64,000 nt of DNA from contig NZ_AP027149.1 in NCBI RefSeq assembly GCF_027925445.1, positions 1,054,001 through 1,118,000 of the forward strand, written 5' to 3'. Positions within the stretch are counted from its first letter, which is position 1. Each line of letters opens with the position of its first letter. Of this stretch, positions 31,600 to 39,672 are shown piece after piece. The notes under the pieces were generated by a model. It saw only the letters and a list, made by a program, of their open reading frames with translations, was not told where the DNA came from and ran no database searches. The stretch is from Methylocystis bryophila. Lineage in GTDB: Bacteria > Pseudomonadota > Alphaproteobacteria > Rhizobiales > Beijerinckiaceae. The translations under genes and the position numbers were made by a program.

Positions 31600-33132
31600 T
31601 TATCCCCCCACATCCGTGTTCAGCACCTCGACCCCGCGGAATCTGGCGCAGGGGGCGCCGTGGGAGACGGGCGCGAGCTGGATCGGCTCGGCCTTGCCGC
31701 AGGTGAACACGCCCCAGAGCGCGTAGGTCGAAGCGTCGCCGAGACCGTCGAGCCCGCTCCAGAAATCGAGCGTGCGTCCCTGATAGGCCGCGCCCTGCAC
31801 CATCTCGCCGAGCTTGCCGTTCTTGATCTCGTAGAAAAGCTGGCCGCCGAATTGAAAATTGTCGCGCTGCTGGTCGATGCTCCAGCTCCCCGCGCCGACC
31901 ACATAAAGTCCGTCCTCGACGCCGGCGATGAGCGCGTCGCGCGAGCAGGGGCGCTCGCTGGGCTTTAGCGAAATATTCGGCATGCGTTGCAGCGGAACGG
32001 CGCAAAGATCGTCGGCATAGGCGCAGCCGTTCGTCATCGGGAGGCCGAGATAATGCGCCTGGCCAATCGCCATCTGAAAATTCTTGAAGACGCCCTTCTC
32101 GACGATGTTGAAATCGGCGAAGGAAGCCGGCGCGCCATCGTCGTCATAGCCGATCGTCGCGAGCGCGCCTTCCTGGCGCCGGTCGGCGAAGATCGTCATC
32201 AGCTCTGAACCGAAGCGCAGCTCGCCGAGCCGTTGCGGTTTCACGAAAGTGGTGCCGGCGAAATTCGCCTCCCAGCCGAGCGCGCGGTCGAGCTCTGTCG
32301 AATGACCGACCGTCTCGTGGATCGTCAAAAACAGATTGCTCGGCTCGATGACAAGATCGCGCCTGCCGGGCGCGACGGGCTTGGCGTGAAGCTTTTGCCG
32401 CGCCTCCTCGGCGCCCCGCCGCGCCTCTTCCAAAAACCCGCAGGCTTCGACATGGTCCCAGCCCGCGCCGCGCGGCGGGATCAGGCTGTCGCGCGTCGCG
32501 AAGCGTCCGCTCTTCTTGTCGACGACAGTGATCTGGAATTCGGGCCACACGCGCGTGCGGCTCTGCCAGATGCGGCTGCCGCGGCTATTGGCGAAAAGCC
32601 GCTCCTCGCGCGCCGCCTGGAAATGCGAGGTGCAGAAATCGGCGCCGGCGTCGCGCGCCGCGGCGTTGACGTTAAGGAGAAACTCCGCCTTCTCGCCGAT
32701 GGCCACGGCGAAAGGGTCGACCCCGAGCGCCATCACCCAGCGATCCTCGACGACGGGCAACGCCTCGAGCTCGATTTTCGCGCCTTGGATCGGCTCGACC
32801 GCGCGCGCATTGGCGAGCGCCGTCTCGACGGCTCGGCGAATCGCGTCCGGCGTGAGCGTCGTCGAGCCGCAAAAACCCCAGGAGCCGCGCCGCAGCAGGC
32901 GCAGGCCGAAGCCCCAGCTTTCCCCGTTGCCAGCGTCCTCGAGGCGCTCCTCGCGGACGCGCAAAGATTCCCAAAAGGTCGCGCCGAGACGAATGTCGGC
33001 GTAGTCCGCGCCGCCTTCTCGGGCGAGCGCAAGCGCAAGTTCCGCCAACGCGAGCCGCGCCGATTCGTCGGGCTCGGCGGGGGCAGGATGGGGGGCGGAG
33101 GCGCGGCGGCGTGAGCGAAACGGCGCGTTCAT
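31600..33132 (-). CDS. tldD: TldD-type metalloprotease
   Basis: 510 aa. TldD/PmbA family. The zinc site HETVGHSTELDRALG gives the HExxxH motif in the middle of the protein. The N-terminal domain carries ADYADIRLGATFWESLRVRE and GFGLRLLRRGSWGFCGSTTL. The C-terminal domain has SIDQQRDNFQFGGQLFYEIKNGKLG. With TldE/PmbA it forms a protease that degrades or matures unfolded peptides such as microcins and CcdA. No pmbA partner is in the window. It is slightly longer than E. coli TldD because of an Arg/Pro-rich N-terminus; a later start is possible. Confidence 0.88.
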   Translation of the reverse strand: MNAPFRSRRRASAPHPAPAEPDESARLALAELALALAREGGADYADIRLGATFWESLRVREERLEDAGNGESWGFGLRLLRRGSWGFCGSTTLTPDAIRRAVETALANARAVEPIQGAKIELEALPVVEDRWVMALGVDPFAVAIGEKAEFLLNVNAAARDAGADFCTSHFQAAREERLFANSRGSRIWQSRTRVWPEFQITVVDKKSGRFATRDSLIPPRGAGWDHVEACGFLEEARRGAEEARQKLHAKPVAPGRRDLVIEPSNLFLTIHETVGHSTELDRALGWEANFAGTTFVKPQRLGELRFGSELMTIFADRRQEGALATIGYDDDGAPASFADFNIVEKGVFKNFQMAIGQAHYLGLPMTNGCAYADDLCAVPLQRMPNISLKPSERPCSRDALIAGVEDGLYVVGAGSWSIDQQRDNFQFGGQLFYEIKNGKLGEMVQGAAYQGRTLDFWSGLDGLGDASTYALWGVFTCGKAEPIQLAPVSHGAPCARFRGVEVLNTDVGG

Positions 33133-33477
33133 GGAAGAAACTCAGACTGTCGAAAGGCCAGGGCTCTTGCGTGCCGGCAGACGTCATCTTCGCGCCGAGT
33201 TCGGCGACGGCTCGTCATTGATTGCATGAAGGCGATTGTGCGCGGCGTCGATTTGAAGTCAAGGATTGCTTCGCAACCGCCTGCGGCGGCGGCCCGGAGC
33301 GCCGTCCTTGAGTTCAAATCGACGCCGCGCGACGCTCCGCCATGCCATTCAATGACAAATCTGCGCTCGGGAGCGCGTTTCGCCCGGAGGATGGCGGCAG
33401 GCTCGGTTTGACCCCCGGACGCCCCCGCCCTACAACCGCGCCAACCTTCAAGCGCCGCGCAAAGCCTCTCAAGAGCC
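33133..33477. other. 345-base spacer holding a large inverted repeat
   Basis: It lies between tldD (minus) and aroC (plus). Apart from the inverted repeat at 33240-33330, no gene or recognisable site is seen. The stretch just before aroC (33400-33477) should hold its promoter, but no clear boxes stand out. Confidence 0.5.
33240..33330. repeat. 26-bp inverted repeat with 39-nt GC-rich loop
   Basis: The left arm (33240-33265) starts GCGCGGCGTCGATTTGAA and the right arm (33305-33330) ends TTCAAATCGACGCCGCGC; 25 of 26 positions pair. Flanking GTCATTGATTGCATG (33216) and CATGCCATTCAATGAC (33340) extend an imperfect stem outward. The loop contains TGCGGCGGCGGCCCGG, shared in part with the element at 39446-39551. 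Confidence 0.75.
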
Positions 33478-34551
33478 ATGTCACACAACAGCTTCGGCCA
33501 TCTTTTCCGCGTCACGACCTTTGGCGAGAGCCACGGGCCGGCGCTCGGGGCGGTTGTCGACGGCTGTCCGCCGCGCATTCCGCTGACCGCCGAAGAAATC
33601 CAGGTCTTTCTCGACAAGCGCAAGCCGGGCCAATCGCGCTTCACGACGCAGCGTCGCGAGGACGACGCGGTGAAGATTCTCTCCGGCGTCTTCACAGACG
33701 ACGCCGGCCGGCAGGTCACGACGGGAGCGCCGATCGCGCTGATGATCGACAACACGGATCAGCGCTCGAAGGACTATGCCGAGATCGCGCAGAAATACCG
33801 GCCGGGCCACGCCGACTACGTCTATGACGCCAAATACGGCATTCGCGACTATCGCGGCGGCGGACGCTCCTCGGCGCGCGAGACCGCCGCGCGCGTCGCC
33901 GCCGGCGCCGTGGCGCGCAAGGTTGTCGCGGGCGTCACGATCCGCGGCGCGCTGGTGCAGATGGGACCGCACAAGATCGACCGCGCGCGCTTCGATTGGG
34001 CCGAGGTCGACAAGAACCCCTTCTTCTGCCCGGACAAGATCGCCGCCGCGCATTGGGAGAGCTATCTCGACGAGATTCGCAAATCCGGCTCCTCCGTCGG
34101 CGCGGTGATCGAGCTGGAGGCGACAGGGGTTCCGGTGGGCTGGGGCGCGCCGATCTATGGCAAGCTCGACGCCGATTTGGCCTTGGCGCTGATGTCCATC
34201 AACGCGGTGAAGGGCGTCGAGATCGGCGCGGGCTTTGAGGCGGCGGCGCTTACGGGCGAGGAAAACGCGGACGAGATGCGCAAGGGCCCGAGCTTTTTGT
34301 CGAACCATGCGGGCGGGATCTTGGGCGGACTTTCGACGGGCCAGCCAGTCGTCGCGCGCTTTGCGGTCAAGCCCACCTCCTCGATCCTCACGCCGCGCAA
34401 GACCATCGATCGCGCGGGCGAAGAGACCGAGATCGTCACCAAAGGCCGTCACGATCCATGCGTCGGCATCAGAGCCGTGCCGGTCGGCGAGGCGATGATG
34501 GCCTGCGTTCTGGCCGACCATTTCTTGCGCCATCGCGGGCAGGTGGGGTGA
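33478..34551 (+). CDS. aroC: Chorismate synthase
   Basis: 357 aa, full length. It converts EPSP to chorismate, the last step of the shikimate pathway, with reduced FMN. Signatures are GESHG (16-20), the central YRGGGRSSARETAARVAAGAVA, and C-terminal RHDPCVGIRAVPVGEAMMACVLADH. A histone-deacetylase-family gene starts within its stop codon (GTGA overlap). That is not a usual aro neighbour, so the coupling is probably for expression only. Confidence 0.96.
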   Translation: MSHNSFGHLFRVTTFGESHGPALGAVVDGCPPRIPLTAEEIQVFLDKRKPGQSRFTTQRREDDAVKILSGVFTDDAGRQVTTGAPIALMIDNTDQRSKDYAEIAQKYRPGHADYVYDAKYGIRDYRGGGRSSARETAARVAAGAVARKVVAGVTIRGALVQMGPHKIDRARFDWAEVDKNPFFCPDKIAAAHWESYLDEIRKSGSSVGAVIELEATGVPVGWGAPIYGKLDADLALALMSINAVKGVEIGAGFEAAALTGEENADEMRKGPSFLSNHAGGILGGLSTGQPVVARFAVKPTSSILTPRKTIDRAGEETEIVTKGRHDPCVGIRAVPVGEAMMACVLADHFLRHRGQVG

Positions 34552-35552
34552 CGCTCACGCGCCGCGCCGCGCTGATACTCGGCGCGCTCGCGCCGCTGCC
34601 TTTGCGTGCGCAAGCGCGCGATGATCTTCTACTGATTTTGCCGCCCGAGAGCGCGGCGGCGCACGATCCCGGCCCCGGCGCTTTTGATCGCCCGAAGCGC
34701 CTTGCCGCCGTGCGCCGCGCGTTGGCGCGCCCGGAGCTCGCAACTGCAGCGCGGATCGAGGCGCCGAAGGCGAGCCTCGACGCGCTGCTCGCGATTCACG
34801 ATCCCGCCTATGTGGAGCGCTTGCGCGTCTCCGCGCCGCGCGAAGGCGTTTTGCGCCTCGGCCCCGACGTGATCATGAGCCCCGGCACGCTCGACGCCGC
34901 GCTGCACGCCGCTGGCGGCGCGGTGCTCGCGACGGACGCCGTCATGCAGGGTCGCGCCAAAACCGCCTTTGTCGCCACGCGCCCGCCCGGTCATCATGCG
35001 CTCCCTGATGAGGCCATGGGCTTCTGCTTCTTCAACAACGCTGCGGTTGCGGCCCGTCACGCGTTGGCCAGCGGCGCCGAGCGAGTCGCGATCCTCGATT
35101 TCGACGCGCATCACGGCAATGGCGTGCAGAAAAGCTTCTGGAGCGAGAAGCGCGTTTTCTACGCCTCGACGCATCAAATGCCTCTGTATCCGGGCACGGG
35201 CGAGATTTCCGAGCGCGGCGCGCACGGCAATATCGTCAACGCGCCGCTCGCCAAGGGCGACGGTGGCGAGGCTTTTGCGGCCGCTTGGCGCGAGCGCGTC
35301 TTCCCGGCGTTGGAGGCCTTCGGCCCGGACCTTATGGTCCTCTGCGCGGGCTTCGACGGCCATAAGCACGATCCGCTCGCGGGCCTGCGGCTGGAGCCAC
35401 AAGACTTTCGCGCGCTGACGCTGCGCCTGCGCGACTTTGCCGAGCGCCGCTGCCAGGGTCGTATCGTGTCGCTGCTCGAAGGCGGCTATCTTCCCGAAGA
35501 TTTGGAGCGAAGCGTCGCCGCGCATGTTGCTGTGTTGGCGGAGGCGGGCTGA
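34548..35552 (+). CDS. Histone-deacetylase-superfamily protein with Tat-like N-terminus
   Basis: 334 aa from the GTG overlapping the aroC stop by 4 nt. The N-terminus TLTRRAALILGALAPLPLRAQA looks like a twin-arginine signal peptide, unusual for this family. The deacetylase domain (about 30-325) has HDPAYVERL, TRPPGHHALPDEAMGFCFFNN (His149/150), the zinc ligands Asp186 and His188 in DFDAHHGNGV, and Asp270 in CAGFDGHKHDP. Active-site residues are complete. Bacterial members deacetylate acetylpolyamines, acetoin-like or other amides. If exported, a periplasmic acetylated substrate is implied. A start further in, without the signal, is the alternative. Confidence 0.85.
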   Translation: MTLTRRAALILGALAPLPLRAQARDDLLLILPPESAAAHDPGPGAFDRPKRLAAVRRALARPELATAARIEAPKASLDALLAIHDPAYVERLRVSAPREGVLRLGPDVIMSPGTLDAALHAAGGAVLATDAVMQGRAKTAFVATRPPGHHALPDEAMGFCFFNNAAVAARHALASGAERVAILDFDAHHGNGVQKSFWSEKRVFYASTHQMPLYPGTGEISERGAHGNIVNAPLAKGDGGEAFAAAWRERVFPALEAFGPDLMVLCAGFDGHKHDPLAGLRLEPQDFRALTLRLRDFAERRCQGRIVSLLEGGYLPEDLERSVAAHVAVLAEAG

Positions 35553-35564
35553 CGACTTGTTTCG

Positions 35565-35891
35565 TCAGTTTCCGCTTTTGGAATTGGGTAGAGCTTCCGC
35601 CAAGTCGTGCTCGACATCCCTGCGGCCGTGCAGGACACGCACAACGCTCAAGGGCGTTGAAACGGGATCGTAGATAATGAGATAGGAAAATACCGACCAG
35701 AATTTGACGGGCGCGTCCGTAAGGTCGGCCCGAGAGTGGCCAATTTCCGGCCGTTCTGCAAGAAGCCTTATTGCTTGCCGAAGTTCGCGCAACACATAGC
35801 GTGCGACGCGAGCGCCCCCATTTTTCGTTAGATAAAGGCGGATGAAGTGGACGTCTTTTTCCGCTTCGGGTGAAAGGCGATAGCCTGTCAC
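35565..35891 (-). CDS. ParE/RelE-family toxin
   Basis: 108 aa. RelE/ParE superfamily fold: YRLSPEAEKDVHFIRLYLTKNGG, RYVLRELRQAIRLLAERPEIGHSR, and C-terminal FWSVFSYLIIYDPVSTPLSVVRVLHGRRDV. ParE toxins inhibit gyrase, RelE toxins cleave mRNA; the HGRRDV ending is common in ParE-type proteins. It is the second gene of the pair; its ATG overlaps the antitoxin stop by 4 nt, so toxin translation is coupled to antitoxin. Full length and apparently intact. Confidence 0.88.
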   Translation of the reverse strand: MTGYRLSPEAEKDVHFIRLYLTKNGGARVARYVLRELRQAIRLLAERPEIGHSRADLTDAPVKFWSVFSYLIIYDPVSTPLSVVRVLHGRRDVEHDLAEALPNSKSGN

Positions 35892-36166
35892 GATCTGCTG
35901 CGCGCTTCTTCCTCGTCCATTTCGGTTTCCATCCTCTCGAAGACCGCCTCTCCGTCGACGCCCTGGCCGGCCTTCAGCGAGGCGAGCCCCGCGGCTATCT
36001 TTTCGCGAATGGACCCCTCGGCCCAGAGAATGGGCCGATCCTGATCTTCCATGAGCCGAAGCGCGGCGCGGACGACTTCGGCCTCGGAGTCGAAGAGACC
36101 CGACTTGATCTTATCTTGCACGAAGCGCTCCAGCTCGGGCGGCAAGGTGACGTTCATTGGCGGCAT
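35888..36166 (-). CDS. ParD-family antitoxin
   Basis: 92 aa. An N-terminal ribbon-helix-helix (MNVTLPPELERFVQDKIKSG, FDSEAEVVRAALRLMEDQD) is followed by a C-terminal acidic toxin-binding tail (GEAVFERMETEMDEEEARSR). It neutralises the downstream ParE-like toxin and should repress the operon through the RHH domain. ATG 36166 is used here; an ATG at 36157 (MNVTL) is equally plausible. The module sits between aroC/HDAC and a multicopper-oxidase-like gene and may be part of a small accessory insertion. Confidence 0.88.
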   Translation of the reverse strand: MPPMNVTLPPELERFVQDKIKSGLFDSEAEVVRAALRLMEDQDRPILWAEGSIREKIAAGLASLKAGQGVDGEAVFERMETEMDEEEARSRS

Positions 36167-36246
36167 CGTCCAAGGGGTTGATAAGTTCTATGATAGCTCG
36201 GCGCGCATCTCTCGCAAGTTTTGCGACGCGCCCGAGCTGCGCACCG

Positions 36247-37587
36247 CTACCCCACCTCGAACCAGGTCGCGACGCCTGCGGCCTCATGATCCAATATGTC
36301 GTCGTGGAGCGCCCATCTGCCGGGGCTGTCGGCGACGAAGGCCACATGCTTGGCCTTGCCGGGCGGGGCGACGACGGTGTTGCGCCAATAGGGCTCCCAG
36401 CCGTCGTCGAGATCGTGCAGCAGCCGCACGCAATGCCCATGCACATGCATCGCGAGGGGAATGCCGGTGCGATTGTCGAAGCCGAGCGTCACTGGCGTGC
36501 CGCGCTTGACGCGAAACAGCGGATCGCCCGCATAGGCCTTGCTCGGTCGGCCATTGAGCGTCCAGCGGCCGTTATCCTGCGCGATGACGAGATCGACCTT
36601 CTTCGACTGCTCGAGATGAATGACCGGCGGCAGCGCGGGATTTTGCGGCAGGCTGCGGACCGGCTCCCGCGCGCCGCGCGGCGCGCCCTTTGTCGCAAAG
36701 AGCAGGAGGTCCTGATCCCTGCCGTCGGCGGCGCGGAGAATCATCCGCGCCTTCGCGCCCTCGGTCGCGGGCAGGTCGAACATCAGCTCGTAGCGCGCGC
36801 TGGGCGTGACGGGAATCGTGTTGCGCACGGGCGGGAACGGGTCGCAGGGCTGGCTGTCGACCGCGATTACGGAGGGCGTTCCCCCCTCGAAGCTGAGCGC
36901 CATGATGCGGGCGCTGGCGAGATTGGCGAGACGCAGCCTGATGCGCGAGCCGGGCTGAAATTCAAAGCTCTTCGGCGCGCTTGCGCCATTAACGGCGATG
37001 AGATTGCCGAGCCGCCCGGCGCCCTTCGCCTCATCGGCGTTGGAAAAATCGCCCTCGATCGCGCCCTTGGCGTCGAGACGCCAGTCATCGAGGACGACGA
37101 GGATATCCGCGTCGCTTTCCAGCGGCTTGGGCTCGTCGACGACGAGCAGGCCTTTCAGGCCGCGGTCGAGAAGCTCGCCCGCCTCTTTGAAGACGCCGGG
37201 GCGATAGCAGAAGAGGCCGGGGTCCTCGAGCTTGCGCCGATAGTCGAAGCTCGCGCCGGGCGCGACGGCCGCCTGCGTCAACGGCGCGACGCCGTCCATG
37301 CCGTTCTCTCCGCGCAACCCCTGCCAATGCAGGCTCATCGGCTTCTCGGTCTTGTTGACGAGCCGCGCGAAGAGCGTGTCTCCCTGCCGGTAGCGCAGGA
37401 TCGGCCCCGGCGAGACGCCGTCGAAGCCCAGAATGTCAGTCGCGGGCGCGGGGGCGGGCAGAAGCTGCGCCTTGACCGGCCCCGCCTCCAGAATGCGGGG
37501 CGGCGGCTCCTCGCCACGCGCCGGCAAGGGCAGGGCGAAGGCGCCGACGCCGGCGAGAAAGGCTCGGCGAGTTTGGGCGAACGGCAT
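36247..37587 (-). CDS. Multicopper-oxidase-fold protein lacking most copper ligands
   Basis: 446 aa. A Tat signal (QTRRAFLAGVGAFALPLPARG) precedes three cupredoxin-like domains. Fold motifs are conserved, ligands are not. HWHG is HWQG (87-90), W-x-H-S-H is FCYRP (126-130), and HPxHLHGH is LAMHVHGH, losing the type-1 His but keeping His381, 383 and 385. The C-terminal HCHxxxH is HDDILDH (428-434), losing the type-1 Cys. It therefore probably cannot act as an oxidase. E. coli FtsP (SufI) is a known copper-free relative with a role in division stability. Active laccase-like function looks excluded; residual copper binding is possible. Confidence 0.85.
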   Translation of the reverse strand: MPFAQTRRAFLAGVGAFALPLPARGEEPPPRILEAGPVKAQLLPAPAPATDILGFDGVSPGPILRYRQGDTLFARLVNKTEKPMSLHWQGLRGENGMDGVAPLTQAAVAPGASFDYRRKLEDPGLFCYRPGVFKEAGELLDRGLKGLLVVDEPKPLESDADILVVLDDWRLDAKGAIEGDFSNADEAKGAGRLGNLIAVNGASAPKSFEFQPGSRIRLRLANLASARIMALSFEGGTPSVIAVDSQPCDPFPPVRNTIPVTPSARYELMFDLPATEGAKARMILRAADGRDQDLLLFATKGAPRGAREPVRSLPQNPALPPVIHLEQSKKVDLVIAQDNGRWTLNGRPSKAYAGDPLFRVKRGTPVTLGFDNRTGIPLAMHVHGHCVRLLHDLDDGWEPYWRNTVVAPPGKAKHVAFVADSPGRWALHDDILDHEAAGVATWFEVG

Positions 37588-37766
37588 TGCGGCATCCGGG
37601 CTGGAGTGCGGTCGAATCCGGCTCTTTTAGCGCGACCCGGGACTGAGGCGAAAGCTTGCTGCCCGAGGAGGCAAATTTGTGCTGCATCGCCCTCCAGCCC
37701 TTGCTATAGAGCCCGACGCGGCTCTGGCGCGCAACGCCGGTCGGTCGTCTCGACGGCAAGGCCGTC

Positions 37767-37851
37767 GCGGGCGTGGCGGAACTGGTAGACGCGCCGGATT
37801 TAGGTTCCGGTGACGCAAGTCGTGGGGGTTCGACTCCCTCCGCCCGCACCA
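37767..37851 (+). tRNA. tRNA-Leu (anticodon TAG)
   Basis: 85 nt with encoded CCA. The acceptor stem is GCGGGCG/CGCCCGC. The anticodon arm CCGGA-TTTAGGT-TCCGG gives anticodon TAG. A class II long variable arm is present (TGACGCAAGTCG), with T arm GGGGG-TTCGACT-CCCTC. It ends 81 nt before the trigger-factor gene. Confidence 0.96.
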
Positions 37852-37932
37852 ACCAGGGAACGACGAGACGACGGACGGCGTAAGCCAAAAAATGGCTTCG
37901 CAGCCGCAAAGTCATTGCGAGAGGCGGAAAAA

Positions 37933-39291
37933 ATGCAAGTTACCCAGACCCTTTCCGAGGGGTTGAAGCAGGAATTCAAGGTGGTTCTGCCGGCGAGCGA
38001 TCTCGCGGCGAAACTCGAGACGCAGCTCGCCGAGGTGCGCGCCAAGGCGCAGATCAAAGGTTTCCGCCCCGGCAAGGCGCCGATGGCCCATTTGAAGAAG
38101 CTCTACGGCAAGAACCTCATGGGCGAGGTCCTGCAGGAGGCTGTCAACGAGGCCAATCGCAAGATCGTCGAGGACAATAAGCTGCGCGTGGCGAGCGGAC
38201 CGAAACTCGACTTTCCCGAGGACCGCGACCTCGTCGAAAAGGCGCTGGAGGCCACTGGCGACTTCTCCTTCGTCGTGACCTTCGAGACGCTGCCCGCCTT
38301 CGAGGTCGGCTCCTTCGACGACATTTCGCTCGAGCGCCCCGTCGCCTCCGTATCCGACGAAGAGGTGGAGAAGGCGATGAGCCAATTCGCCGAGCGGCTG
38401 CGCGAATATGAGCCGAAGACCGAAGAGGGCGCCAAGGCCGAGAAGGGCGACAAGCTCACGATCGATTTCGAGGGCAAGCTCGACGGCGTGCCCTTCGAGG
38501 GGGGGACAGGCGGCGACGTCGACCTCGTGCTGGGCTCCGGGACGTTCATCCCGGGCTTCGAGGAGCAGCTTGAAGGCGTCGCGAAGGACGAGAAGCGCGT
38601 CGTGAAGACGCGCTTTCCCGACGACTATTCCGCGACGCATCTCGCCGGCAAAGAGGCCGAGTTCGACGTGACCGTGAAGGAGGTCTCCGGCGCGAAGCCA
38701 ATGGAGCTCGACGACGAGCTCGCCAAGAAATACGGCTTCGAGTCGCTCGAGGCGATGCGCGCCGCGGTGCGCGCCAATATCGAGGCCGATTTCGACAAGG
38801 CGTCGCGCGACAAGCTGAAGCGCAAGCTGCTCGACGCGCTCGACAAGCGCTATTCCTTCGAGCTGCCGCCGAGCCTCGTCGAGCAGGAGTTCGAGGGCAT
38901 TTGGCGCGAGGTCGAGAAGGAGCGCGCCCGCCCGACGTCGCAGAAGGAATTCGAGGGCAAGAGCGAGGAGGATCTGCGCGCTGAATATCGCGTGATCGCC
39001 GAGCGTCGCGTGCGCCTCGGGCTCGTTCTCGCCGAGATCGGCCAGCGCGCTGGCGTGTCCGTCGAGGAAAAGGACTTGACCGAGGCCGTCGTCGAGCGCG
39101 CCCGACAATTCCCGGGCCAGGAAAAGCAGGTCTGGGACTTCTATCGCAACAATGAGCAGGCGCTCGCCTCGCTGCGCGCGCCGATTTACGAGGAGCGCGT
39201 CGTCGCCCACCTCTCCGGCCTCGTGAACATCGCGGACAAGACTGTCACGCGCGAGGAGCTCTTCGCGGAGGACGAGGAAGAGGCGGCGTAG
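37933..39291 (+). CDS. tig: Trigger factor (ribosome-bound chaperone, PPIase)
   Basis: 452 aa from the ATG at 37933, with GAGAGG upstream; the longer open frame would overlap tRNA-Leu. The N-terminal ribosome-binding domain (about 1-140) carries the signature KGFRPGKAPMAHLKK, matching GFRxGKxP. An FKBP-type PPIase domain (about 150-245) contains GDKLTIDFEGKLDGVPFEGG and GTFIPGFEEQLEGV. The C-terminal chaperone arms (about 250-430) are helical and charged. It binds nascent chains at the exit tunnel. clpP/clpX, frequent followers, are not next to it here. Confidence 0.95.
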   Translation: MQVTQTLSEGLKQEFKVVLPASDLAAKLETQLAEVRAKAQIKGFRPGKAPMAHLKKLYGKNLMGEVLQEAVNEANRKIVEDNKLRVASGPKLDFPEDRDLVEKALEATGDFSFVVTFETLPAFEVGSFDDISLERPVASVSDEEVEKAMSQFAERLREYEPKTEEGAKAEKGDKLTIDFEGKLDGVPFEGGTGGDVDLVLGSGTFIPGFEEQLEGVAKDEKRVVKTRFPDDYSATHLAGKEAEFDVTVKEVSGAKPMELDDELAKKYGFESLEAMRAAVRANIEADFDKASRDKLKRKLLDALDKRYSFELPPSLVEQEFEGIWREVEKERARPTSQKEFEGKSEEDLRAEYRVIAERRVRLGLVLAEIGQRAGVSVEEKDLTEAVVERARQFPGQEKQVWDFYRNNEQALASLRAPIYEERVVAHLSGLVNIADKTVTREELFAEDEEEAA

Positions 39292-39313
39292 GAGCCGCAT
39301 TCTCCGTCTTTCG

Positions 39314-39344
39314 GGCCCGGCAACCGCAGGCGTATTGCCGGGCC
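39314..39344 (+). terminator. Hairpin after trigger factor
   Basis: GGCCCGGCAA / TTGCCGGGCC, a perfect 10-bp stem with an 11-nt loop, 22 nt after the tig stop. No T tract follows. Confidence 0.6.
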
Positions 39345-39445
39345 TGAAACCGGTCGCCAAATCTGATGTCAGCCCCATCTCACGGCGCTCTCACGCCAAA
39401 TGACTTGGAAACGCCTTACATCTCATGGCGGCAAGCGTGGCGAGC

Positions 39446-39551
39446 GGTCGGCCTTTGTCAAGGATGCGAGCCACAGCCCGTCATATTTGACGGACTATGG
39501 CTCGCACCGCTGCGCGGCGGCCTGAAAGGCCGTCCTTGACAAGGGCCGAGC
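39446..39551. repeat. Nested inverted repeat
   Basis: The outer arms around 39446-39464 (CGGCCTTTGTCAAGGA) and 39533-39551 (TCCTTGACAAGGGCCG) pair. The inner arms TGCGAGCCA (39465) and TGGCTCGCA (39498) flank CCCGTCA-TATT-TGACGG. The right side carries an extra 26 nt (39507-39532) with its own GGCCT-GAAA-GGCC hairpin. It shares the block TGCG-CGGCGGCC...CCGTCCTTGA with 33240-33330. Confidence 0.65.
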
Positions 39552-39672
39552 CGTCTCGCCGAGAATGCTCCGCCAAGAGATTCAAGGCGAACTTCGAGTT
39601 CACGGCCAACGATGGACGAGCGATGCGAAGAGAGCCGATCAACTCGCGTCTTTCATTCAACGGAGCCCGCTC

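Larger units (their letters stand above)
39292..39672. other. 381-base spacer with terminator hairpin and nested inverted repeat
   Basis: There is no gene. It holds the tig terminator-like hairpin (39314-39344) and the inverted repeat 39446-39551. If pyrE were to start at the ATG 39565 instead of GTG 39673, the last 108 bases would be coding. Confidence 0.5.

Noticed and set aside
35565..36166. Novel two-gene system between aroC/HDAC and the oxidase-like gene
   Set aside because: The sequences are ordinary ParD and ParE family proteins in the standard order with the usual 4-nt overlap.
36157..37788. 543-codon plus-strand frame opposite the multicopper-oxidase-like gene
   Set aside because: Antisense shadow with biased composition and overlap of the tRNA-Leu leader; no domains.
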